DNA from: Nothopassalora personata
Lineage: Eukaryota > Ascomycota > Dothideomycetes > Mycosphaerellales > Mycosphaerellaceae
Assembly: GCA_033816765.1 (NCBI GenBank)
Contig: CM066287.1
Location: forward strand, 186,001-250,000
DNA length: 64,000 bases
Direction: 5' to 3'
The notes beneath the pieces were generated by a model that saw only the letters and a program-made list of their open reading frames with translations, was not told the DNA's origin and made no database searches. Position numbers and translations under genes: made by a program. Of this stretch, positions 9,817 through 19,924 are shown in pieces; within the stretch, counting starts at the first letter, position 1; each line of letters starts with the position of its first letter.

Positions 9817-10251
9817 TGTTATTGTCTCGTTCCAGGGCTAGTCTCAAAAGAGAGATAAGTCAAGTCACGTGGCGGTATTATTCTTTGGAGAGGCTGAAGC
9901 AAGCTGAGCGAAGATGAATGATAGGAATAAGAGTTGTATTCCAATCAGTGAGATAGTAACATGAGTTGAACGCATCAGAACCATAAGGGTTTCTAGCGTT
10001 CCTAAATACAAAGGAGGTTCGTATGCCATCCGGTGTTAGATGTCCGTCTGTCCACTCGACCGGTCGTCTGGTCGTGTGGTCGTGTACGTCCATACGCTAC
10101 TTCTGCGGTCGTGTTCGACCATGCACTAAGCGCGCGGTCGTGCACGTGACCCGGGCGTGGGGTCCCTTTCTCTTCCTAGCGATTGGTTCGTGTCTTCTGA
10201 TTCTTCCTCCCCATGCCACGTCCTGCACCGTCCTTCATCCGAACCGTAACA
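9817..10251 (-). repeat. Solo LTR of the LTR-A family with target duplication TCTAG
   Basis: The repeat runs from TGTTATTGTC to ACCGTAACA and is flanked on both sides by TCTAG (9812-9816 and 10252-10256), which proves a complete insertion event followed by LTR-LTR recombination. It is 435 bp and not RIP-degraded although it sits in RIP-degraded copia sequence. Its R-U5 matches the LTR-A 5' LTR almost perfectly. Its U3 (10017-10251) is a different sequence, with repeated GGTCGT(G/C)T-like motifs around 10058-10090. Confidence 0.9.
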
Positions 10252-10861
10252 TCTAGGCATTCTTAGTCGTATCTTAGGGTTGTTTATAAGCTGCCCTATT
10301 TAGAGTATACTTTAGATTAACCTAGTCTAGGTTATAGATTATATATCTAACTAGATCCTTCTCTAGTAGTATACTAATTAATATAGACTTCTATACTTAG
10401 AACTATACTCCCTTTCTAAGTACCTATTTATCCTTAGTAGATCTTACTAGGTTACTAAAGGTATTATTTCTAAACTCTATATCTAGTCTAGCTCTTTTAG
10501 ATACTATACTATAGTAATAATACTTAGTGCTAATGTCCTATAGTAGTTCTTAAATCGATTAGATAGTTATCCGTAAAACAAATATAGGGTCGGGTCTACT
10601 AGTAAGGCAAGCTAATCCTTAATAGAGCTTCGATAACAATTTATGTTTTAAATTAAATAGGCAGAGGAGCACTCGGGCTTATAACCTATTATAAATAGGT
10701 ATTTAACGAGTACAAGCTTCTAGATTAAAACGATAGGGTAGATTAGTAACCCTTATAAATTGCTATAGGGTGTAAGACTATCTAGCTACAGAAACAGTGT
10801 AATATAGTGTGTGTGTGCCAAGTCCTAACTAACACAGCCATTGGTCACCTGATTCACAACA
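10252..10861 (-). mobile_element. RIP-degraded copia-like element, 5' end with LTR
   Basis: This continues the copia-like remnant interrupted by the solo LTR. The segment 10707-10861 matches 31848-32004: both carry the CGAGTACAAGCTTCTAG block and the AACAGTGTA and GTCCTAACTAA blocks, and both end AACA. On the minus strand it begins TGTTGTGAATCAGGTGACC, a typical LTR start. The right end of the LTR at 10861 marks the border to the host gene island. Confidence 0.6.
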
Positions 10862-11348
10862 CTCAAGTTCCAACGCCGAATCGGAGAGACCTCGGCAAAG
10901 GCGAGCTTTTTTCACCTGGCCAGTATGTACGCATCTTCCGAGTATCATATGGCGGCCATTGTCAAGAGAACAAATCCCACGACCAACCCAAGAGATGTTC
11001 AGACCATTGGCCAAGGCGGAGCAACACCGAAAGAGAGATATAAGATCTCGCGTGACGACAATCGACATCGCCCTGTGCAGCCGCCCGTTACGCGTGTATG
11101 CCGTCCGATCAGGGAAGAGTCACTGTTATGATCATGCCAGCTGCAGACGGGAGCTTGAGCATTGGAGGAAGCCAGCTGAAGTATGGGAATATGTATGAAT
11201 GGTAGAGGGAGATGCGGGATTTAAGGTGACGCCCGAGATGGCGCATCCCTTGCTGCCAAGGATCCTGCAAGGGGGTCGACATTGCAGCCGGATAACTTAA
11301 AGGTCAAAGCACTCGAGATGGAAACTGTGATGGTAGTCAGACAACAGC
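10862..11348. other. Intergenic, 5' flank of the arylsulfotransferase-like gene
   Basis: 487 bp of ordinary, non-RIP sequence between the copia LTR and the first host gene. Short overlapping ORFs occur on both strands, none with recognisable domains. It must contain the promoter of the gene starting at 11349. I see no convincing TATA box or repeated motif. Confidence 0.5.
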
Positions 11349-13150
11349 ATGCATCCGAGGTGTGCAGCACGTCCTACCATCCTATTGCTCGTCTTTCTGG
11401 CATCGCTCACGAAAGCTGATGTGGATCCGTGGGCACATCAAGTGCAGCACTTTGTGACCGTAAGTCTATTGCATTCGTGTCACTCAAGCCGAATCTTTGC
11501 CTGATAGTCGAGCAGGAACCAAACATAACAGCCATACCATGGTCAATCACCGAACACGACCCTCAAGCGATTACCCCAGGTTACTGGTTTGTCGCGCCGC
11601 TCATCTTAAGCAAACAAGCACTTCCCGGGAATCGCGAATTTGCTCCCTACAAACCGGGAGCGCAGATCTACGATCGTAATGGTGTAAGCCTCCCGATCAC
11701 GTACGTTGGGACGCAAGTGCTAAGACACAATTAGGGCCTCGTATGGAGTATGAAACTTGAGCCCATGCCACTAGTGCAAGCATTCGAACCTGTAAATGGT
11801 CATGGCGAGCAGCGACTCGCGTTAGTGGTCCAGGACAGAGTCCAGGATTTCGGCCTAGTCATGGACCATCATTTCGAAAAAATCGCTCGAGTATCACCCA
11901 ATGACCGAAGCGTCGTGCAAGACTTCCATGAATTTCATCTGAATCCCGACGGGAGAACAGCGATCTTAGCAGCAAAGTTTCTGAACCCTGATGACAGATC
12001 TCTACCCGGCTGGTCTGGCTTCCAGGAGGTTGATGTCTCGACAGGAGACGCCACATTTAGATGGGACACACGCTCGGCGGGAATAGGTCCAGATGAGAAG
12101 GAGCAGCACTACAATCGCACCGTTGACGCCTTTCACCTGAATTCCATTGATAAGAATGCCGGAGGCGATTATCTGGTATCAGCACGCCACACCAGTACAG
12201 TCTACAAGATCTCCGGGAAGGACGGGTCAATCCTCTGGAGGCTGGGCGGTCGTCGATCTGACTTCAGCCTGGAGAACGGCGTAGACTTCCACTGGCAGCA
12301 TGACGCTCGCTTCCGCTACGAGAACGCTACTCACACGATCATATCTCTTCTGGACAATGCCGTACCTGGGGTCGGAGAAGACGAGAAGGGCGAAAGCTCA
12401 GGCAAGATCATCCTTCTCAACCATGCGAGCCGGACTGCTAGCTTACTGCGCCACTTCCCCCGTCCACAGGGCCTTTTAAGTCGGAAGATGGGAAACTTAC
12501 AGACGCTCGGTGATGACCCTATGACCTCGAATGTCCTGATCAATTGGGCAAGTCCAGGCGGTATCAGCGAATTCGACTCGGAAAACAGACTTGTCCTGGA
12601 AGCATCACTCATTGGGGGTGCCGTGACGTCGTATCGCATTTTCAAAAGTTCTTTCATCGGACGTCCTCTTCTTCCTCCCGTCTTGAAAGTCCTAACGTCT
12701 CTGACGGGACCGAACGGACCTGGGACTACATCGACACTTTACATGAGCTGGAACGGAGCGACAGAGGTAAGGTCATGGAAGATCTACATTTTCGATGATG
12801 AACAAGGACCTCCTCAACTCATGGCCAGTATTCCCAAGCAAGGATTCGAAACTGCTTGGACATTACCGGCGGCTGGGAGAAGAGGGTTAGCGTTCGCTGA
12901 AGCGATTGACGCCAGCGGCAAAGTGCTGGGCAAGTCTAACACGACCTTGATAGACGGTGTGCATAGCCGGCCATCGGTCACAGTGCAGGAGCAGGAGGAT
13001 CGAGACAACGCTCGCGACCGACCGAGCTCACCCTCGGTATTACGGTGGCTGGTGTGCGCTTCTGCACTGTACGGGGTCTACACCGGCGTGCACAAGGTGC
13101 TAGTTGTATACCAGCGACGACGTCATGGGTATAATTTACTTGGTATGTGA
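11349..13150 (+). CDS. Arylsulfotransferase (ASST) family secretory/membrane protein
   Basis: Predicted exons 11349-11459, 11516-11683 and 11735-13150 give about 564 residues. The introns are 56 and 51 bp with GTAAGT...CAG and GTAAGC...TAG ends and keep the frame. The ATG at 11349 opens a hydrophobic signal peptide (ILLLVFLASL). The body matches fungal ASST-fold beta-propeller proteins: ITPGYWFVAPL, DGRTAILAAKF, DAFHLNSIDKNAGGDYLVSA, ILWRLGGRRSDF and HWQHDARF. A single transmembrane segment lies near the C-terminus (LVCASALYGVYTGVHKVLVV), followed by a basic tail. The family transfers or binds sulfated aryl compounds, but the fungal members are uncharacterised, so the substrate is unknown. 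It converges with the MFS gene, 141 bp apart. Confidence 0.85.
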
Positions 13151-13291
13151 GCAGCGGAAAGTAGCGCTCGTGTAGATCGGGTAGACACCTTATGATGTTG
13201 ACTTCCGGCCGCCACCCAGGTTAAAAGTAATCTTACATAGCGGTCTCGACCTCTCTCTCTCTCTCTTTCTCGCCCAAGTCTGTCGACAGGT

Positions 13292-15106
13292 CTAATGCGC
13301 AAACCTAAAATCCAACCTCTTATTTCCCTCATCCTTCGAACTCTCCAAGTACTCCTGCTTCTCCTCCGCACTCATGGCACCCCAAATCCTGTCCCTCCTC
13401 TTGTTCCTCCACGAATAGTACGCCTTGGTCGCCGGGAAAAGTAAAATCGCCAGAACATTAATCGCAATCAAGATATTATTCCCCCGATGGTACAAAGGCT
13501 TATCATCAGCACGGTAGAAGTTCGAATCAATGACACTCCCCAGCTGGACCATCATATTGTAGCACGCCGCACTAACAGATCTCGTTCTCACGCTCCCAGA
13601 ATTTCGACTCGCCCAGGCCACCACGATGGCGTGGCAGTATGGATATGCAAGGAGGGTCGTGATCAGGGCATATGTGCCCCAAGCATCAGACATAGTCCCC
13701 GGCCAGAAGCGGAGCGCCAGAAGGCAGGGCATGGCCCAGACGTTCTGGATCATGGCGAAGAAAGATCGTTCGCGGAAACGTTCGCTGAGCCAGGTCAGGC
13801 CGACCAGGGTGAAGCAGCTGATTGCGGTCGAGGGGATTACAAGAAGGTTCGTGTCGAATGTACTGAAGCCGAGACTTCGGAGCGTGAGAGTGAGGTATGT
13901 AGACGGCGGACCGACAGGCATAAAAACGATCAGACCTATAGCATAGATAGGCCAGAGGTCGTAGTCGGATAAAGCGCGCCACAGGCGTGCCGGAGTGATG
14001 GCCATGCGATTGTGCATATCGCCTTTCGAGGGATCGTCGCGTAGGACGCGATTGACGACGATGCCGACTTCGCGGTCTGTGAACCAGCCTTTGGGTCGGA
14101 ACCAAGTCTTGGTTGCGACTGCGGAAGCGGGCATGAAGAAGAAAGAGGAGAAGCCTACGGCGAAGGTAATGAGGCCTTCGACGAGAAAAAGCCAGCGCCA
14201 TCCCGAGAGGCCGTGAATGCCGTCCATACGAAGAAGGCCGAACGCGAGGAGGGAAGTGATGATTTGTGTGAGGTCTAGGCCGGTCCAGAAGAAGGAGAGC
14301 CGGATGGGGAGCTCGGAGGATGTGTAGAAGTAGGATAGCCAGAGGACGAGATCTGGGATGAAGCCGCCTTCCAGTACGCCGATAAGTGCTCGACAGGCGT
14401 AGAAGCTTGCTTTGCCGCTAAGCGCTGCTTGCGATGCTGCGACGATTGACCACAGACACATTTGCATTGGGATCCAGCGATCTGGCCCGAGCTTCTTTGA
14501 GATGAGTTGTGATGGCAGCTCGGCAAGTAGGAACGATACTCGGAAAACGGTATTGCCTGGGAAAGTCAGCAAGGTTATTTGGTTCATGTTTGAGAGTTTA
14601 CTCACCATAATTGTACTCGTTCGTGGTCAATCCCAACTCATCCAACATGTTGTCACTCACGGCCTGAGACAAATTGCCACGGTCGACCTGAAGGGCAAAG
14701 AACATAATACAAGCCCATGTGCATACATGCCTTCTCACTATCAGCCCCAAGGACTCTGACGATGCTGGATCAACAGGGCATACCAATCAAGCTTCCTCAC
14801 AATCTTCCTCTCCTCCTTCCGCTCCCACTCCAAGGCCGGGTCAAAGACATGTCGACACTCGTACGAAGCCTTCTCATACAGGTCGACGTAGTAGTCTGCG
14901 ACTTTCGGATCTCGAAATGGGTTTGTGGAAGTGTCGCTTTCGTCTTCGCTGGCGCACGCAGGATCGACTGAAACGACAGGCTGTTTTGCAGTCACATCTT
15001 GCTCGTGTTCCTTGTCAGAGACAATCGTTCCTTTAGACTCCATGGTGCCGTAGCTTGATGGGGAGGACTCTGACGAGCAAGACGAAGAACTTTTATGATC
15101 CGCCAT
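13292..15106 (-). CDS. MFS transporter, anion:cation symporter (Dal5/Tna1-like) family
   Basis: Predicted exons, in reading order, are 15106-14784, 14730-14606 and 14556-13292. The introns are 53 bp (14731-14783, GTATGC...AAG) and 49 bp (14557-14605, GTGAGT...CAG). The joined product is about 570 residues. The start at 15106 (MADHKSSSS) gives a Ser-rich cytosolic N-terminus before VRKLDW and the first membrane helix. Family marks are QVDRGNLSQAVSDNM, LLAELPSQLISKKLGPDRW, the loop GVLEGGFIPDLVLWLSYFY, and about twelve hydrophobic segments. The family carries small organic anions such as allantoate, nicotinate or pantothenate into the cell; the substrate here cannot be told. An upstream ATG in frame (15229) would add 41 residues and is less likely. 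Confidence 0.88.
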
Positions 15107-15987
15107 GGAAGTCCGGCGTTGCACTTCGCCACCACGGAGCCGCAGTACTGCTTCGTTGAGAAGCAGATCCTTCGTGACGGGCGGCGATGGGTACCCATGA
15201 GGAAGAGGCAGGTGTCGTTGCCATCGCACGCCATGTGCGAAGTGGGGGCGGTAAGGTATATTAACAGGGTTAGGCAGGGTGTCGCATCAGTACCTCGAGT
15301 ACTTCGCCACGAGGTCGGCTGGAGGTCGAGAAAGGATGCCATGACGTGCTCAAGCAGTACTCCACTAGGCTTTATCATAGTGTGTTCTTGAACATCTTGG
15401 TATCGCGCGTGCAATTTCAACGTGAAGAAAGCTCTGGTTTCGTTGCTTATACGATGCAAGAATCATGAGTGTGCCAGCATTCAGAAGCCTCTCCATTTGC
15501 AGTCCGATAGGTTTCGGGTGTACCGTGCGAGTCCTCGGGAAAGTCCTTGAGTGTGTCGAGAATTGTTGTTGAATGGAGAATTTCATGGGTTGCAGCCAAT
15601 AAATCCCATATCTTAAGGCCAAAAGCTAGCGGGATCTAGATGACCACGAGTCTCCAGACGGATATCGTAGCCAGTCTCTTTTGTGCGCCATGTCAGGGTA
15701 TTGAAGCATCTTTGTAACCTACCATGGCGTGCTGCATTGTAGCATGTTCAGTGGAGAGTCGCTGGAAATCACGCTTTCCTGGATCGTCGTGGCGCAATTC
15801 TCGGATCCACTTACCCGGGCACACTCGCATACTCTGCAATGCCAATTTCTTGCCACAGAGAGCAGCTGTTTTCAAGTTACCAGCAAAGTGACGCGCATGG
15901 AACGGGTATTCGCATCGTAAATGTCGTACAAGTACAGAGTGTCAGCGGCGGTATCGCTTAGGTCAGAGCCCATCCTGCTTAAAGTGG
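15107..15987. other. Intergenic, no gene seen
   Basis: About 0.9 kb between the MFS gene start and the HET remnant. Small ORFs occur on both strands but none shows a domain, a splice structure or consistent coding bias. The right-hand part of the MFS promoter should lie here. Confidence 0.5.
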
Positions 15988-16645
15988 TTAAACCGTCAAC
16001 TGCTGCAACGACTCATCCTTACCATCCGCCATACCCACAATACGAGACCATCCATAAGCACTCGGCTTCTTGCAGAAAATACTGCTGGCAAGCACAAATT
16101 TCTCCACATGTCCGCAGTCACGCAAGCATTTTTCTTCGACGATGCGTAGACCTGGCTCGCCAGTCGCCTTGATACTGAGACGAACGGCAACTTGTCGGCC
16201 GTGGTTGATTCTGAAGGCAACTTGAAGACCGTTCTCACTTGAACTGCTGGGCTGTTCGTCTGAAGTTGTCATCTGACGCAGCTGAGAGGCAACAGGATTG
16301 AGTTGCGGCTGCGTTCTGTTGCGGACAGCTCCAGCGAGGCTGGGACGCTGAGCTTAAGTTTCAGGCCTTTGTCGCTCATGGATAAGGGTTGCCGTTCAGA
16401 AATGCTTCTTGCCTTTACAGCATGTGTCGATCCAGACCCAAGACAGTTCGCAGGGGCGCGCCAGATTGCAGGCCTTGATGATCTTGAACCAGCCAGCCAT
16501 TGCCTGTGCCAATTGGGAGGCGGTCAGCGGAGACGTCTGGGTATGTTACCTCATCGTCAACCCAGCGATAAGAGACAATGGCGTATCGTGGTGCCGAGAC
16601 TTGCTTAAACTCGTGGAAGCTGAGGTCTATGGCAACGTGGTTCAA
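15988..16645 (-). pseudogene. HET (heterokaryon incompatibility) domain gene, broken
   Basis: On the minus strand an ORF from 16645 reads APRYAIVSYRWVDDEVTYPD, the typical start of a HET domain. The next conserved HET block, WFKIIKACNLARP followed by LSWVWIDTCCK, is present only in another frame (about 16400-16510) and ends at a stop instead of continuing. Further down, MSDKGLKLKLSVP and an open frame of 94 residues (16272-15988, beginning MTTSDEQ) resemble the C-terminal part of such proteins. The middle is missing. A 46-bp GTAACA...CAG intron could restore the first frame change but would remove the EVTYPD part. HET genes trigger cell death when incompatible strains fuse. I call this a decayed copy. 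Confidence 0.68.
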
Positions 16646-16898
16646 TGGCCTTCATCAGGCGTCATGCTGTGCCCACGATGAGATCCTTCGATCTGACCGA
16701 AGGGCTCTCAAACTATATGCCCCGAATAATGATGGCACAAATGAGTGAACATGTGGTTGTTGGAGCAAGACACTGCAACAGAATCGAGCTCGCGTCAAGG
16801 TCGCGTTTCTGCTGACTGATGCTGCCGTCATGGACATCAACAATTCTCGACCATCAACACCAACTTACACATAACCATTGCCAAACCACGCCGGAGCA

Positions 16899-17519
16899 AT
16901 GGGCTCATCAGCGTCAAAAACAGCCAAAGCAGCCGGGTCAGCAGCTCGCAGATACCCCACTCGACCTGCAGCATCAACACACCCACCACCTCCCAACACC
17001 AACGCGCCGCCTCCTCCACCTCCCGCAGCACAACACAAGCCAGGACCGACAGTGAAGCCACAGCCGTATGCGAGTGGCGACCGCTCAGAAGCCATTAATC
17101 TCGACGCCTCAGATCCCGACTTTGCACAATCACTGAGATCCATCGGCCCAGTACAACCGAACCCGACACTGTCTCCAACATCAGCTTTCACATCACAACC
17201 TGGTAGTGCACGAGCGAATGCCCCGAATCCTCGGAACAACCCTGCTATCACGATTCTAGATTCACGAGCGAAGCTGCAAGAGGCGGCAGATGCAGAGTTT
17301 GAAGAGGCTGGCATTCGAGGACATCAGCGACGGCAGTTTTTGGATGTGTATCAAATACGGCAGATTCTACAGTTGAGGGACGAGAGAGGCATGAAGCATT
17401 CTGATATTGAACAGAGGCTTGGTCTCAAAGAGGGCGCTGTGGCAAGATTGGGATCTGCGGGAGTGGTGGAGCTGGCACGAGAGCAGGGTAGGGCGGAGAA
17501 GGACATTAGGATGGTATGA
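16899..17519 (+). CDS. Small conserved-looking fungal protein, Pro-rich N-terminus and HTH-like C-terminus
   Basis: An intronless frame of 206 residues. I place the start at 16899 (MGSSASKTAK): Gly at position 2 with Ser nearby fits an N-myristoylation signal. An in-frame ATG 21 bases upstream (MPNHAGA) is the alternative. The N-terminal half is Pro/Ala-rich and probably disordered (TNAPPPPPPAAQ). The C-terminal part is helical: RGHQRRQFLDVYQIRQILQL, then RDERGMKHSDIEQRLGLKEG and AVARLGSAG, which looks like a helix-turn-helix where a recognition helix reads the LGLKEG unit. I do not recognise a named family. It ends 25 bp from the end of the convergent phosphodiesterase gene. Confidence 0.72.
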   Translation: MGSSASKTAKAAGSAARRYPTRPAASTHPPPPNTNAPPPPPPAAQHKPGPTVKPQPYASGDRSEAINLDASDPDFAQSLRSIGPVQPNPTLSPTSAFTSQPGSARANAPNPRNNPAITILDSRAKLQEAADAEFEEAGIRGHQRRQFLDVYQIRQILQLRDERGMKHSDIEQRLGLKEGAVARLGSAGVVELAREQGRAEKDIRMV

Positions 17520-17544
17520 GCATTGCATTACGACTTTTAATGGA

Positions 17545-18633
17545 CTAAAGAGGCGATCTCGTCCCGGACACATTGAAGACAGCCTTCACACCAAGATGAT
17601 CTGTAATCCACGGCTCGTCAAACCCGAGCTTGACGATCGCCTCCCGCTCCTGCTCATCCTCGACACAAACCCCGGCACCGAACCTTCCGAACGACAACAA
17701 CTCAAGTCCACCGCAGAAGTACACCTTATCCATTCTACTAGTTCCAAACTGGTCCCTCAACTTGGTAGCAGCCTGCTGTCCCCAAGTGTGCCCATCCGCC
17801 GCATCATCTTCCTGCCCGCCGAGCTCGAGGAACGCATCCTTCAACCCATTCACCTCATGCAGCGTCCGATCAAAATCCTGGATAGCATTGAAATCTCCCG
17901 CCACAATGGCGCCATCGACCTTAGGCTGGCGCATGTACGCGGCACACAATTTCATCTGCGGAATCCGGTAAGGTGGTTCGAACGCCATAGACTCCAAGTG
18001 CGAGTTGCAGCATCGGATCATTTTATCTTTCACCCGCACATCAACGAATAGTCCATCCCGCTCCATCCGCGTTTGAGAGTAATGGACGCGGAAGCACGAA
18101 GTGATTGGCAAGCGTTTGTGGATCAGAGTAATTGTCCCGTAGTGGCCGGACTGCCAGTTTGAGATGTCGATATCTGAGAGGTGGAAAGTCTCGCGGACCC
18201 ATGGGGAGGCGGCGATGACTTCAATGTCGGTGTCGGTGCATTCTTGGAGGTAGACGATGCTTGCGGTGTCTTCATCTTGGCTCTCACTGGAGATGAGGGA
18301 TCGCAGGTGACTGAGGCCCTTTTGCATACGAGAGGAAGGGAAGGGGAGCATGAAGTCTATGTTCCAGGTGTAGAGGGCTAGCTTCTGAATCTGTGTCCTT
18401 GCAGAGGCTTCAGTAGGAGGTGCTTTCGCGTCCGTGGCTTGCCACTTATCGGCTTGCCATGTATAGAGAGGTTGATGCCATGGTTCGTCCAGTTTCCAGG
18501 GTACATTAGAGCGAGTCTTGGATTGGACTTGTCTTAGTGCTTTTTGGATGATTTCGTCCATGACGGATGGCCGTCGTTGTGCTCGCGAGCGTGATAGTGA
18601 TGTTGAGATGTAAAGGAAGCAGGGCCGGAGCAT
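17545..18633 (-). CDS. Endonuclease/exonuclease/phosphatase fold protein, Tdp2-like
   Basis: An intronless frame of 362 residues. It carries the four motifs of tyrosyl-DNA phosphodiesterase 2-type enzymes: TWN at 89-91, LQE at 129-131, GDFN at 246-249 and TDH at 344-346, plus the SHLES segment at 211-215. Such enzymes are Mg-dependent. Tdp2 removes topoisomerase II residues from 5' DNA ends, but the fungal homologues are little studied, so the substrate is inferred. Translation may start at 18633, giving a basic, hydrophobic N-terminus that could be a mitochondrial leader, or at the second ATG, 18561 (MDEIIQK). It converges with the HTH-like gene and shares a promoter region with the reductase gene on the other side. 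Confidence 0.85.
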   Translation of the reverse strand: MLRPCFLYISTSLSRSRAQRRPSVMDEIIQKALRQVQSKTRSNVPWKLDEPWHQPLYTWQADKWQATDAKAPPTEASARTQIQKLALYTWNIDFMLPFPSSRMQKGLSHLRSLISSESQDEDTASIVYLQECTDTDIEVIAASPWVRETFHLSDIDISNWQSGHYGTITLIHKRLPITSCFRVHYSQTRMERDGLFVDVRVKDKMIRCCNSHLESMAFEPPYRIPQMKLCAAYMRQPKVDGAIVAGDFNAIQDFDRTLHEVNGLKDAFLELGGQEDDAADGHTWGQQAATKLRDQFGTSRMDKVYFCGGLELLSFGRFGAGVCVEDEQEREAIVKLGFDEPWITDHLGVKAVFNVSGTRSPL

Positions 18634-19060
18634 CGATAGAGAGTAGCAGTCGATGGAGAGGTGCAGTTCTGGACATAAAGATCTTCTTCCCTACTTCCGT
18701 GTGATAGGATAGCTATGAAACTGCTAGATCGTAGCCGTGAGGTCCAACCTTGGTTGATGTCAGCTCTCCAGCCGAGAAAGTCGAGTGGGTCCGAGATGTT
18801 GAACCTTGCTGGCTCCTTCCAATCCTGTCACTTCACCATTTCAACCTCTCCTCTTGGCTAGGTATCGTACCACGTGATCTTCAAACATCGCTGTCAGACG
18901 CCGTCGACCTGCTACTCGCCAGTTCAGATCATCTCGCCACTGCGTTTCCAGAGCGGATCCGCACCCGTAGCCGAGGTCCAAGTCAGCCCAACCGATCGAA
19001 CAGCAAGGGAAACAACCATAATCCCTCGACAGACAATATATCCCAACCAAAATCCTCATC
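18634..19060. promoter_or_regulatory. Divergent intergenic region between the Tdp2-like and Ayr1-like genes
   Basis: 427 bp separate two divergently read genes, so both promoters must lie here. The stretch before 19061 is rich in CA/AA as is usual upstream of fungal starts (ATATATCCCAACCAAAATCC). I see no clear TATA element or operator. Confidence 0.5.
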
Positions 19061-19924
19061 ATGGCCCAAAAGCAGAAATCTGTCCTCATAACGGGCTGCA
19101 CCCCCGGCGGCATAGGCCACTCCCTCGCCCGCGAGTTCAAATCGAAAGGACTCCGCGTCTTCGCCACAGCCCGCCAAGCAGCCTCCATCTCAGATCTTGA
19201 CCAACAAGGCATCGAAACTCTCTCCCTCGAAGTCACATCCTCCTCCAGCATCGCGGTCCTCAAAGATGAAATCTCCTCCCGCACAGGCGGAACTCTAGAT
19301 TACCTTGTCAACAATGCCGGCCGAAACTACACCGTGCCTGCGCTCGATGTGGAAATGTCCGAGATCCGGCAAACGTTCGAAGCAAACCTCTTCGGCGTCA
19401 TGGCAATGTGCCAATCCTTCGCCCCTCTCCTCATCGAAGCGAAGGGAACAATCATCCAAATCGGCTCCCTAGCAGGAATCATGCCCTACGTCTTCGGCAG
19501 TGTGTACAACGCCTCCAAAGCCGCTTTGCACTCCTACTCCGACACTCTACGCGTCGAGCTCGCGCCTTTCGACGTGAAAGTCATCACCGTCGTCACCGGA
19601 GGAGTTAAATCCAATATCGCGCGAACGCACCGGGATCTTCCGGAGAATTCTCTCTACCTCCCGCTGAAGGAGGAATATGAGCACCGCCTGACGCATAGTC
19701 AGGCTATGGGGATTCCGAATGAGGACTATGCGAGGAGTGTGGTGAGGCAGGTGCTGAACAATCCTAAGAAGACGCAGATTTGGGAGGGTGGGAAGGCGGG
19801 GTTGGTGTGGTTTGTGAGTAATTTATTCCCGAAGTGGGTGCTGGGCTACGCGATGACGAGGATGTTTAAGCTGTGGAAGTTGAGGGGGACGTGGAAGGGA
19901 CAGGGGGTGAGGAAGGTGCAGTAG
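19061..19924 (+). CDS. Short-chain dehydrogenase/reductase, Ayr1-like (1-acyl-DHAP reductase)
   Basis: An intronless gene of 287 residues. The SDR features are complete: NADP-binding TGCTPGGIG at 11-19, Arg in ATARQ following strand 2, NNAG at 84-87, catalytic Ser136 and the Tyr149-x3-Lys153 pair (YNASK). The glycine motif and overall layout resemble yeast Ayr1, which reduces 1-acyl-dihydroxyacetone phosphate to lysophosphatidate and also acts on triacylglycerol, on lipid droplets and ER. The hydrophobic C-terminal part (GLVWFVSNLFPKWVLGYAM) fits membrane attachment. The function is assigned by family resemblance; other SDRs share these motifs. Confidence 0.85.
   Translation: MAQKQKSVLITGCTPGGIGHSLAREFKSKGLRVFATARQAASISDLDQQGIETLSLEVTSSSSIAVLKDEISSRTGGTLDYLVNNAGRNYTVPALDVEMSEIRQTFEANLFGVMAMCQSFAPLLIEAKGTIIQIGSLAGIMPYVFGSVYNASKAALHSYSDTLRVELAPFDVKVITVVTGGVKSNIARTHRDLPENSLYLPLKEEYEHRLTHSQAMGIPNEDYARSVVRQVLNNPKKTQIWEGGKAGLVWFVSNLFPKWVLGYAMTRMFKLWKLRGTWKGQGVRKVQ

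Noticed and set aside
13487..13972. Plus-strand ORF of 161 residues and the overlapping minus ORF 13686-14201
   Set aside because: Both are shadow frames of the MFS transporter, which has strong family motifs in its own frame.
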